64,000 nucleotides of DNA from Psococerastis gibbosa (GCA_963971405.1 OZ020490.1:28979464-29043463); one strand, 5' to 3'. Shown: positions 44,353 to 54,059, numbered from the stretch's first letter. Translations and numbers: made by a program. Notes: generated by a model from the sequence alone, not told the origin.

Positions 44353-44573
44353 TATGTCAAACCAAAGAAAAACTCAATAAATGGGTAAATAGATTAAATA
44401 ACAGGCAATGAAATACGTCTAAATCGCATTGAAGGCAATGGAGTCAACCACTTCTTGCCATAATACCCCTTTTTGTCAAAAGTGACCAAAAGTGAAGACA
44501 TTTGTTCAGCGTGGGCTAGGTGCCGTGGTAGCAATCCAATAATCCATGTATATCAATGATAAAGAAGTAGAGT

Positions 44574-44800
44574 TCTTGCGTAGTGACGTCACAGTAAGAG
44601 GGCGGAGCTAACTGCGCATGCGTGATTGCGAAAATAATTGAAACAAAATCAGCTGTTAGGACATTACAGGACATAAAGTGCATTGAGTGCTAGTGATTTT
44701 TAAAGTTTTTATGGCCTTGCCTGCCTACGAAAATTAACTGCTTTGGTGCTCAGATACTTAATTGAATTCTAGTGATAGTATTATGGAGAGACAGAGACAA
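44574..44800 (+). repeat. deletion derivative of the 42.0-42.8 kb THAP locus
   Basis: It repeats GTTCTTGCGTAGTGACGTCA and the following 130 bp of the THAP upstream region, then jumps to ACGAAAATTAACTGCTTTGG, which lies at 42721 in the other copy. About 520 bp, the whole THAP coding part, is missing. Confidence 0.75.
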
Positions 44801-44833
44801 AAATAATGTCATCACTATCGAAGGAAGATTTTA

Positions 44834-45337
44834 ATGATGTCGCGGCACTCTGCTGCCGCTCTACAAAGACTACAGCCGGGCCAACTGCCGCCCACGGGAC
44901 CGAAAACCCCACCTTTCAATATGAGTGAGTACAAAGCCAATTCAAATGTTTCAGTAGCGGATTACTTTGTAAGATTTGATTGGGCACTTGATCTGAGCCA
45001 AATTCCAGACTCAGAAAAAGCTAAATATGCCCGCGTCTACATGGGAGCAGACCTAAACGACGCTTTGAAGGTGCTTATAAGCCCTAAAAAACCGGACCAA
45101 ATATCTTATCAGGAAATAAAAAATTACTTGATTAAACACTTCGATCAAACAAGAAATAAATATGCCGAAAGTGTAAAATTTAGGCAAATTGTGCAGGACG
45201 AAGGAGAATCGTTGTCACAGTTTGTATTGCGACTCAAACAGGCTGCGGTTCACTGCGAGTATGGAACATTCTTAGACAGGATGTTAATTGAGCAACTATT
45301 ACACGGACTCAGTGCGCGTGATACATGTGACATCTAG
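44834..45337 (+). pseudogene. Ty3/gypsy gag fragment
   Basis: About 165 residues including VADYFVRFDWALDLSQIPDS, the capsid-like YLIKHFDQTRNKYAESVKF, FVLRLKQAAVHCEYG and LIEQLLHGLSARD. The RF-xxR...ESxxxF...RL...CxYG...LhGL order is the retrotransposon gag pattern of gypsy elements. An ATG and a related start lie slightly upstream in another frame. The frame ends where a Harbinger MITE begins; no pol is present. Confidence 0.8.
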
Positions 45338-45482
45338 GGCGGTCAAAGGCTATCAGGCTATACCACCGACCGGTGACCTCGCTTTTCATAATACAAGTTC
45401 ATGACGTGGTAGCAGACATCATTAGTAGGTCTATACCATATAATAACTTAGTTTATAATAGATACGTTCAGTATCTACATTA

Positions 45483-46690
45483 CCTAGTCCTGCCATAAGT
45501 TCTGTCCCTGCGGCATTTTGGCCACTGCTGACTGTATCTCAAGGGTTGATGGTTGTCAACCCTGGCATTGTTTACATTGTTCTTTCTGCTAGTGGAATAA
45601 CACCAGTTGCGGTTAAAACTTCGCCCTGTTGAGATGGAATGGGGTACTGATGAAAACCGTATTACCGTGATATGCCTCCACAAGTATGGTATGCCTCCTA
45701 ATGACATTTTTAAAACTTTGAAGCCTTTAAAAATAACTCAAAAATTTGTGTACCGTGCAATTAATCGTTACAACGAGACTTCTAGTTTTGAAGACGGGCC
45801 GCAATCTGGGCGTCCGAGGACTGCTAAAGCAGCTAAAGTGGTGAGGGAGCGAATTCGGAGAAATCCACTCCGAAAGCAGAAAATCATGCCAGGGAACTCG
45901 ACATGTCCAAGAGGTCGATGTCATGACTTGTCAGGGACGATCTAAAGATGAAGGCCTATCGGAGATCCACAGGACACCTGCTCACTCCAGCACTACGAGC
46001 TATCAGGAGGACCAGAGCGCAGGCGTTACTTACGTGGCACGCAGCTCAAGGTCATGAGGGGATCCTTTTCAACGACGAAAAATTTTTTGTGGTAGAAGAG
46101 GTTTACAACCGCCAAAATGACAAGGTTTATGCTCATTCATCTCGGGAAGCCAGGGAAGTTGTTCCCAGGGTGCAACGAGGTCATCACCCGTCTTCAGTGA
46201 TGGTGTGTTGGGGGGTGTCGTACCAGGGGGTGAAAACCCAGCATTTTGCGAAAAAGGCGTAAAAACTGGAGCTGAAGTGTACCAGAATGACGTTTTGGAA
46301 GGAGTAATGAAGCCCCTCAATACCACTTTGTTCAACGGGCACGATTGTTGCTTCCAGCAAGATTCAGCGCCTGCCCACAAAGCCAAAACCACTCAGGAGT
46401 GGCTCAGAACCAAAATCCCGGTTTTATTACTACAGCAGACTGGCCCTCCGGTAGTCCAGACTTGAACCCCGTGGACCATTCATTGTGGTCAGTTTTGGAG
46501 GCCAAGGCCTGCTCAAAGCGTCACCCAAATTTGGAACGTCTTCAGGCTAGTGTTCAAAATGATGGTGGACATTTTGAAATTTATTATGTTTTATTACTTA
46601 AATATGAATAATTAAATATAAAAAAAATAAACTTTTTGATTCCTTGCACCATGTCATAACCTTAGGGACAGAACTTATGGCAGGACTAGG
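45483..46690 (+). mobile_element. Tc1/mariner element, TA target site
   Basis: Terminal inverted repeats start CCTAGTCCTGCCATAAGTTC and match over 27 bp at both ends; TA flanks each side (45481-45482, 46691-46692). At 1208 bp it is a typical mariner length. Confidence 0.95.
45634..46611 (+). pseudogene. mariner transposase (frameshifted)
   Basis: The N-terminal helix-turn-helix frame starts MEWGTDENRITVICLHKYGM and includes SFEDGPQSGRPRTA. Later frames give HEGILFNDEKFFVVEEV (first Asp), CCFQQDSAPAHKAKT (second Asp) and SPDLNPVDHSLWSVLE (third catalytic position, Asp). Counting across the last frameshift puts about 37 residues between the second and third Asp, which suggests a DD37D-type (maT-like) mariner rather than the classic DD34D group. 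At least three frameshifts make it inactive. Confidence 0.88.
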
Positions 46691-47599
46691 TATAGTCTCC
46701 TTAAAATATGGCAGAGACTTATTAATGATGTCTGCTACCACGTCATGCACTAGCATATGAAAAACGAAGTCGATGGAATAGCCACCTATGATATTAACTA
46801 AATATTTAGATGATGATGATGAATGATAAGATCAGGCGGCTATTCCACAGACCTCGTTTTGCATAATGAGCGTGATGAGGATGTGGTGTAAAAAATATTC
46901 GTTAAAATTCGTAAAATTCAACAAAAATGTAATTTTTTAATTTTGAAATAATGGTAGCCTCGCCAGGATTTTTTCAGGCAGCCCATTATTTTTATGATCC
47001 TTAGCATACTAAATTGTTTATAAAACAATTTTCATCCGTTAAACAGATCGGTGAAGGTCAATCTTACTTCGGATTTTAGACTATGAAATACCCTAATACC
47101 AGAACTGAAAAAGACGTGATGGCTGCTGATATTATGGAAAACAAAGAATTTTTACTTAGTCGGACACTCCTTTGTACATCGGGGATTGCCTACTTTGCCC
47201 TTAAAAGAAAACACATGAAGCGAAAATCCCCTGACGTTTGGGTTCGGATTGGGTGGCAAAGAGAAAAAGCTTGGTCTACATGTAACCCTTTTAAAAGAAC
47301 TAGCGGACACTGACAAGATTTTGCCAATTCTTTGCGCATGGACGTGGCTACATTCCAGTTTATTTTGTCGAAAGTTGGGCCAAAGATAACGAAAATGACT
47401 ACCAATTATCGCCAACCAATAAGTGCGGAGGAGAGACTGCTGGCAACCTTGGGTTTTTTGGCAACAGGCGAAAGCTATACTAGTCTACAATATAGCACTA
47501 GAATTCCAGAGTGCAGTATTTCGAGGCTGATCCCAGAAATCTGCCGTGCCTTACATGTAACATTGAAAGAAGAGCATTTGCAGGTAGACAAAAAACATT

Positions 47600-48125
47600 T
47601 GATTGAACAAAAAAAAAACGCACATTTGTAAGAGTGAGAACCAGTAAGACCTCGAGAACAGGGGCAATCAATGGAGTTGTGGCCTTCAGGACGCATTAGT
47701 ATATCAAAATCGCAATAGTCAAGAATGTGGGCTAGCGTCTCAGGAGTGTTAGTCTCGATGCCGGGATTCTGACATCGCCGGTATCCGGTGCCATCCCACG
47801 ATCTTCCAGATATTGCTCTGGCGGCTACTGCGCAACTCAACATCTTGATGGACTCCATAAATTCAAGATTGGTGTCAATCCCCCCCATTAGGCGTCAAGA
47901 GCTTATTTAACGCAGGCGTTTGCTTTAAAACAGGAGGACCCCCTTGCCACGATTACCTCTTCCGCAAATTTCAAGCTTTCGAACTGTCAAACTTGATCTG
48001 AAACTTGAAAGAACACTCTTACTTCTTCAACAACAGCCATTCAAGTCAGATGTTTCCTCTATCGCTAGGTCCCGGGACGTTCTAACTGTAGCCATATCAA
48101 GATACATTAGTTTCCGTACTATATT
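47600..48125 (-). pseudogene. LINE C-terminal fragment in transposase intron 1
   Basis: The minus frame has MLSCAVAARAISGRSWDGTG then YRRCQNPGIETNTPETLAHI and LDYCDFDILMRPEGHNSI. The CRxC...ETLxHILxxC...RxxxHN pattern is the C-terminal zinc region of R2- or I-like LINE proteins. No polymerase core remains. Confidence 0.7.
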
Positions 48126-48197
48126 AAGGTGCTGAAGCGGAGCCTCCCATTCCACTAAAATTAGCCCGACTCTTTAAGGGAGTGTACCATTGCATTT

Positions 48198-51100
48198 CTA
48201 GCTAGAATCAGAGAGTGGATTTTGCATGTTCAAGAGTATTTGAATTATTGACTGCTTTGCAATTTTGTAATCGTCTATGCTCTTGTTCTTACACGCCCTC
48301 AATTCGCTGTCAATGAAGGCTGTGAATGTGGCAATCTCGTCTGGCTCCATTCTAACTTTACTATGTTCTATGATTGAGCTCATTAATCCAGCGCAGTTTA
48401 TCAGTGCTTCTTCAGCAGCAATAATTTCTTTTGGCTTTTTCTTTTTTGCAGGTGCCTAAAACAAAGGAAGAGTGGTTACGTATAGCTGAAGAGTATCGTA
48501 ATCAATGGCAGTCGGTGAACACTATGAGGTTCATTTGTGACGTCATTTTGTAGATGGCAGCACCAGTTGCAATGATATCAAAGCGTTGATTTTTCCATAA
48601 GCCTCAATACTATTTTAAAATTATTTTTAATTACGTATTATTTTAAAGTGATATTTTTCTATAAATCATGGAGAATATATATATTAAATTATATGCAGCG
48701 AAATAAGGTCCAGGCATAGTAAAAATATTATAAAAAATATTAAAAGAATTACATTGGATGCTTGGACGGGAAACATATACGTATTCAGGGTCCATCTCAA
48801 TCAGGGTCACACTTTTCGAATTACAAAGGGTGCAATTCAATAATTTTCATGGCATTGACAGATCCAAATTACAAGTTTATAGTGATTGACGTTGGGACGA
48901 ATGGGCGAGTCGGCGACACTGGAGTTTTTGCTAAAAGCAAAGTAAGGGAATGCTTGCTGAACAAATCATTTTTAAATATTCCATGCGAGGGAAAGCTACC
49001 GGGGACGCAGACATCAACACCGTTTGCTGCATTAGCAGATGATACCTTTCCCCTCAGTCATGCAATAATGAAACCTTACGGCGGTTATTCCACCGACGTC
49101 AATAGTGATTATTGTGGACGTGGTAGCAGACATTTTTAGATTGTCTTTAGTGTCCACTACCACGTCAATAATCACTATTGATGTCGGTGGAATAACCGCC
49201 TACGCAATGCAAGGAATACAGACTAATGAAAAAAAATTTAACTAACGACTCTCACGAGCACGACGAAAGGTGGAATCGAGTTTTGGCATTCTAGCCACCA
49301 GATTTCGTGGGTTTTCGACAGCCATAGCTCTACCACCGGAAACAGTCACAGACGTGACCCTAGCATGTTGTGTTCTACACAATTAAGCGTAAGGTTTCCT
49401 ATACGAGAATGAAACATAATACATTCAAACTAAATGGTGTCTCCTATATCGAATGTTAATACAGTGAACGACATGGAGATAGGGCTCCTTTAGGCACACA
49501 GGTTGACCAAGGTTTTTCCCGCCAGGGTAAGGAAATACGTGGCAAATTGAAGACTTACTACAACGCCATCGGTGCAGTTCCATGGCAAAATGAAAACATT
49601 AATTAAGTTTCGTACATAAAAGTTTTGTTTACTTTGCATTGTAATAAATTATCTACGAAATGTGCTGGATAATATATCAATAGTCACTGTATTATAGCAC
49701 TATTCAAAGTATTTTTTAAATAAAAAGACATGGGTTTGGCATAGTCATAGACAAAACACCAAGTACAGCTTGCGATAAGTTGTCACCCTCAATGACCGAG
49801 TAAGGACAACACCACTGGATCAATGCCCTCACCCATTTTCTGAAATTTGGTTCAGTAATATTGGAATATTTTACAGAACGCACTCAGTTGTTGAAGGAAT
49901 CTTACCGGTGTTATAGTTGTAGGCTCCTCTAGAAACTCAATATTATCAATAGAATCGTCAGCTTGTATTTTCTCCACTAAAAACTGCATTTTGTCCCACC
50001 ACCAAACAGTTGGGGTATATGCGTCGCCGCCAGTTTTAGCGGCTAACATCTGGGAAACAATTTTAAACTTAATTAGTGTAATTAATAAAGTCAATTATTA
50101 TCAATTATATATGAGCATTATATAAGAATGTTAAGAAAGATTCAGCTCATCTACGATACCAGTTAAAGGGGGAATAACAGGTAATTGATTAAGGAAATTA
50201 ATAGGGCATAGCATGGCAGAACCAGAGCAAAGTAGAACAGGGCAAATAGGTCACCCACGACAGTTTAGCTAGCAAAATGACTGGGATGAAAACCTCGACT
50301 ACACTGCTCAGCTGTGAGAAACATGCTGAAGTCTGAAGGGGGTAAGCAATGAAATAAAATTCTGAATTTAGTATCATTGGGTTAATTGTAAGAGTGGGCC
50401 GAAAGGCCCAAAATTCGCCCACATGGAAAATAAAGACAATTCTCTTCTTCTTCCTCATTTTAATAGCAATAGAGGTCAGAATTCTAGGAGGTCCTGGCCA
50501 GTATGCAGACGGGGTAAACCCCCCTCTATCCCACCCTTTCAGCTTGTATGACTGTCTCTCTGAGAGAAAAAATGCATAGTAAAAGAAAAAAATACCTTTG
50601 CCTTCTCACTGTTAAAGTTTGATTTAAGGCCGTTCCACTTTTTCCGAATGTCCACATCAGTGACATTTAGGAACCCAACTGATGCCAACAAGCTTATCAA
50701 ATCATTTATTTTCGTAGCTCTCAGGAACTTATTTTTGTATTCGTTCATATTATCGTTATATAAGCATTCGTTTTCTTCGAAATATGCGATTAATATACTT
50801 GTGCTTCTAATATCCCAAACAAAGCCTGATTCCACCTTATCATCCAGGAATTGCAGGAGTGGCCACCACCACGCGCTTGGCGTATAGCCATTACCCTCTT
50901 GGCTCGCTGCTTTGCGCACCTGGAAATGTATGCACACTAGTAATAAGTTATAATATTGGTAAAGGTTCAGTTTAGCTACCCCGCTGTATCAAAAATCGAA
51001 TGAAAATGCTTTTAACATGGAAGGAAAACATCCCATTTCCAAGGGAATTCATATTTAAAGCAAGGGTTGTATTATTTAGCCTACATGTCTGACAATGTTC

Positions 51101-51954
51101 CTTCCATAAAAAAATTCTGAGTAATTTGTCTCTATACCTGCCCAAGCAAAAATTCGAACTAAATTGGGCTGTAACTCAAAAACTATACTTTTCCGACTTT
51201 TAATTCTTTCGGAAATAGGTTTATTTAAAGCTAAATAAACGACATGGAATCAAATTATGTGATTTTATGACGGGTAGCTAAACTGAGCCTTTACCATAAT
51301 AGCCTATTTTAATTGTGTAACCTAGTTACTATAGGAAATTGTACGGGAGATTAAGTTTCTATACAGGAATTTCATGTCAAATTTTTGCTTGTCAGAAGGG
51401 AACATATCCGACTGTCCAAGGCATGTAGATTAATGAAGCCCCACTTAAAATATATACCTGACTTGTATTGCTAAATGGGACATGTACCTTTAAATGCACT
51501 GTTCATCCTACTTATAGTACAGCGGGATAGCTGCAGCAAACCTTTCCATCTGACACCTAATGAAATCCAATATTACAAAATGCAATGATAATACAACTAT
51601 TTATAATAAGTAAACGGTATAGTGGGCAAGGAGTAAGGGATTCACGGTATTTTGGTTCGATTTAAAATTTTAAGAATACTTCTGCAAAGCGGTTTCAACA
51701 ATGGCAAGCATACATAAATTACATATACATACCTTAACTTTTTCAGATTGAAAATTTGACTTCAGAGAATTCCATTTCTTCCTAATGGCCTTCTCGTCAA
51801 AACTGAATCCCACCGAAGACAGCAATTCCTCCAATTCTTTAAGCTTTTTACCCTTCTTTTGTCTATTGCATGCAAGACTTTCTTTGTACAAAAATTCGTT
51901 CTTTTTATAAAAATCTATTAAAATATTTGTACTTAACATATCCCATGACGCCAT
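48198..51954 (-). CDS. MADF-domain accessory protein of the Harbinger element (4 exons)
   Basis: Exons 51954-51733, 50919-50596, 50049-49906 and 48455-48198 join in phase 0 to 315 residues without any stop. Module 1 is [20 protein letters not shown] ... IRKKWNSLKSNFQSEKVK (a MADF-type three-helix domain) followed by GNGYTPSAWWWPLLQFL. Module 2 repeats both parts: TSILIAYFEENECLYNDN ... IRKKWNGLKSNFNSEKAK, then GDAYTPTVWWWDKMQFL. The tail is basic then acidic-helical (APAKKKKPKEIIAAEEAL ... SIIQILLNMQ), resembling a BESS-like dimerisation end. Harbinger elements need a second Myb/SANT/MADF protein for DNA binding and nuclear import of the transposase. Unlike the transposase, this gene looks intact. 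Confidence 0.82.
48450..48457. other. overlapping splice acceptors on opposite strands
   Basis: On the plus strand TTTTTTGCAG ends at 48451 and the transposase exon 2 starts at 48452. On the minus strand TTTGTTTTAG ends at 48456 and the last MADF exon starts at 48455. The two exons overlap by four bases, and each pyrimidine tract lies in the other gene's exon. Confidence 0.75.
49080..49200. mobile_element. 121-bp palindromic Harbinger MITE, TSD TAC
   Basis: GGCGGTTATTCCACCGACGT and its exact complement form the ends, and the core GTGGTAGCAGACATTTTTAG is central. TAC flanks both sides (49077-49079, 49201-49203). It sits in the transposase coding sequence of the related full-length element. 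Confidence 0.95.
50371..50455 (-). repeat. short repeat paired with 34165-34255
   Basis: TGGGTTAATTGTAAGAGTGG through CCACATGGAAAATAAAGAC is the inverted counterpart of the block at 34165. It lies in MADF intron 2. Unknown family. Confidence 0.55.
50958..51295. mobile_element. 338-bp MITE with GGTAAAGG ends
   Basis: The ends GGTAAAGGTTCAGTTTAGCT and AGCTAAACTGAGCCTTTACC are inverted repeats with one or two mismatches. Related pieces (TTAAGCTACCCCGTTG near 37865, TTTAGCTGCCCCGCTG near 31090, AGCCAAACAGAACCTTTACC near 61715) show a dispersed family. It lies in MADF intron 1. Confidence 0.75.
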
Positions 51955-52010
51955 TGTTTGATTGTTTTGTTAATTGTTTACACTTTTGACTTTACTTGTT
52001 TAGGCGCAAA

Positions 52011-52190
52011 GACGGGCATTCCACCAATGTCAATAGTGATAGTAATATTGACGTGGTAGCAGACATTAAAGACAGTCTAAAAATGTCTGCCGCCACGTCA
52101 ATATCACCATTACTATCACTATTTGACTATTGACGTCCATGGACTGTGGCTGTTTTTCCACTGACGTCAATAGTGATAGTGAATGAAAAT
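52011..52190. mobile_element. Harbinger MITE and solo arm at the element's right edge
   Basis: GACGGGCATTCCACCAATGT, the core GTGGTAGCAGACATTAAAGA at 52057, and the return arm ACTATCACTATTTGACTATT make a palindrome to about 52140. A further end, TTTTTCCACTGACGTCAATA, follows at 52152-52175 in left-end orientation. These hide the true right end of the 46835 element. Confidence 0.7.
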
Positions 52191-52489
52191 GAAGAAAATG
52201 TGACAAGTGGAATAGTTTCCTTCAATAATGTATTCACACCAGAATGGTTATTTCGATTTCCTTGTAAGGCGGGCGAGGAGAAGCATTAAATTGGAGCGCA
52301 AGCTTTCTATCGGCCCGAAAACAATAGGCCTACGTAGACGTCCAAAAAAAATCCAGAAATGGAATGTAAGACAGAGGAGTATTCAGAAGTAGCTACGAAC
52401 TGATGTTCGCGATCGATACTACGTTGATCATAACTGGTCCTTCAAAAAAAGAAACTGCGCTAAAGTGTAGTGTAGGGTACTGAAGAACT

Positions 52490-53043
52490 TTTAGATTTAG
52501 GGTGGCCAGATATACTCTTTAGAAGAGTATACTCTCTAAAGAGTATATACTAATATATAATACTAAGAGAGTACTCTTCTAAAGAGTATTTATACTCTGT
52601 GTTCCAAATTCGACATACTCTTTCTTTTTCTAATTTTGATGCAAATAGGCCTATACTCTTTTTTAAATCAGATCCTACTCTTTTACAGAATTTTGTAATT
52701 TTGACGCTGGAGGAGAAGGAGAAGAGGAAGTACTCTCTTCAGCTAAATATAAGTAACTTAGGTCGGATAAAAATACACAAGGTAGAATGGAATAATAGTT
52801 TTTTATTCAAGTAGCTATTGCTTGTAATTAAGAAATTTTATGGGGCGGGTTATGTATGCGAATAATTAATCTTGTTATCCTTGGATTTTTTGGCGAAGAA
52901 ATAAAGAAATAGGTGTACTATACCCCATCAATCAGTGATTTAAAGAGGAGTGTGACACCCCCCCCTGTTACGTAAATAGATCTTGTATTGTATATATATA
53001 TATATATATACTCTTTTTTCGATTTGAAAATCTGGCCACCCTA
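52490..53043. mobile_element. hAT-like non-autonomous element, TSD GAAGAACT
   Basis: Ends TAGGGTGGCCAGAT and ATCTGGCCACCCTA are inverted repeats; GAAGAACT occurs on both flanks (52482-52489, 53044-53051), though eight extra bases precede the left terminal repeat. The left part holds a nested palindrome of AGAGTATACTCT units, and a (TA)n tract lies near 52990-53010. Confidence 0.7.
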
Positions 53044-53051
53044 GAAGAACT

Positions 53052-54059
53052 AGATGACTTCAGTCTCCACTTGGGCTCTTGTAAAATGAAACCAAAACGT
53101 AACTAGTAATATTCCCTAAAACCCAACCTATGCCTGAAGTATACCCACGTACAGCATGACAAGTAAATGAAGTAACGCAACCGCAAGCGTCAAATTCTTA
53201 GGAATGCACTCCGACAGCCTTAGAGGTGGGAAAATTTAAACCAAATGGGGACGTCCACACCTACAACACAAGGCAAAGGGTGGCCTTGTAAGGCCAGCCC
53301 CACGCACAGCCAAGTATGAGCGACTGGATCTTATACTACTAGGATTCGCCTGCCGTGGAAGACTCCCAAGAGAACTGAAAACGGCGAGAAATGCTACTAA
53401 CTTCCCTAAATTGCCTAGAGGCCATCTCACCTGACGTCACTGGAGGTGAAGTAAATTCTAGATAGGTCAGACATTACATGTGCAAATAGTTTTTTGGGAA
53501 AGCAACCTGTCCTGTTTCGTAACTCAATTTAACACCTAAAACATGCCTGAAGGTAGAAATCATCGATAGAAAGGTTTTGAAATTATTTTTTAGTCATTTT
53601 TAATTAAAAATTAGTTATTTTTATTTTTTTACCCCCATTTTGTTAACATTAATAACGACTACAATATATGTGAATTTAAAAGAAATCGTTGGAGCCGTTT
53701 TTGAGAAATAATTTTTTTAGACTTTTTTTTTAGTTTTTTGAAAATAAAACCCCCCAAATTGAGTTAGCCCAAAACAAAACAAAAAATGGTCTCTAGGCAT
53801 GATGTTTTTTAAACCTACATGCAAAATTTTATCAAAACCGGCCGAGTAAATAGATGAACAGACAGACAGACAGAGCGACAGACAGACATTTCGTAAAAGC
53901 CACTTTTTTGGGTTCCTGGGACCTCTAAACGTGTAATTCCGTTGAAATCTCGGAATCGGAAATTTTGACCATCACAAAGCTTTCCTTATGCTACGTATAA
54001 ATTGGAAAGCAAAAAGTATTATTAAATAAGAAGCAGAATATATTATACTGTAATTTGAA
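53052..54059. other. no gene seen; degenerate LINE end
   Basis: The stretch 53325-53430 (GFACRGRLPRELKTARNATN then FPKLP on the plus strand) resembles the C-terminus of a LINE protein and shares sequence with about 39515. The rest is AT-rich with a short CAGA run at 53865-53885. Confidence 0.4.

Larger units (their letters stand above)
42800..44560 (-). mobile_element. THAP-exon element, copy C
   Basis: The inverted counterpart of copies A and B, from the GATATACATGGATT end at about 44556 down to the ATAATGTAAAGGATACTACA region. It contains the same hAT-like MITE as copy B (43680-44001) and a Harbinger MITE inserted in its THAP exon (44168-44329). It is flanked by two direct copies of a THAP promoter block (42030-42190 and 44574-44700). 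Confidence 0.7.
45350..46793. mobile_element. Harbinger MITE split by a mariner
   Basis: Left arm 45375-45425 (ACCACCGACCGGTGACC ... GACGTGGTAGCAGACATCAT) and right arm 46715-46793 (ATGATGTCTGCTACCACGTC ... GAATAGCCACC) pair outside a complete mariner. The mariner landed in the palindrome's centre. Confidence 0.78.
47083..49386 (+). pseudogene. Harbinger transposase (DDE_Tnp_4), three exons
   Basis: Exon 1 ends at 47583 (after RPISAEERLLATLGFLATGES ... KEEHLQ). Exon 2 is 48452-48514 (VPKTKEEWLRIAEEYRNQWQS). Exon 3 is 48747-49386. The catalytic residues sit in YIGCLDGKHIRIQ (Asp), TNGRVGDTGVF (Asp) and RARRKVESSFGILATRF (Glu), ending CCVLHN. Damage: a frameshift near 47310, a LINE in intron 1, a 121-bp MITE after KPY, and a TAA where the family has Tyr in FNYRLSR. 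The intron 2 donor (TCG/GTGAAC) is my best guess. It belongs to the HARBI1-like family, which cuts and pastes DNA at 3-bp targets. Confidence 0.85.
46835..52010. mobile_element. PIF/Harbinger element with transposase and MADF gene
   Basis: The left end GGCGGCTATTCCACAGACC matches the MITE end consensus GGCGG-x2-ATTCCACCGAC. The right end lies just beyond the MADF start codon at 51954 but is obscured by an adjoining MITE at 52011. Inside are a DDE_Tnp_4 transposase (plus) and a four-exon MADF protein (minus), convergent and overlapping. The transposase is broken by a frameshift, a stop, a MITE (49080-49200) and a LINE in its intron, so the element is no longer autonomous. It appears to represent the parent type of the MADF-exon-bearing MITEs in this window. 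Confidence 0.85.
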
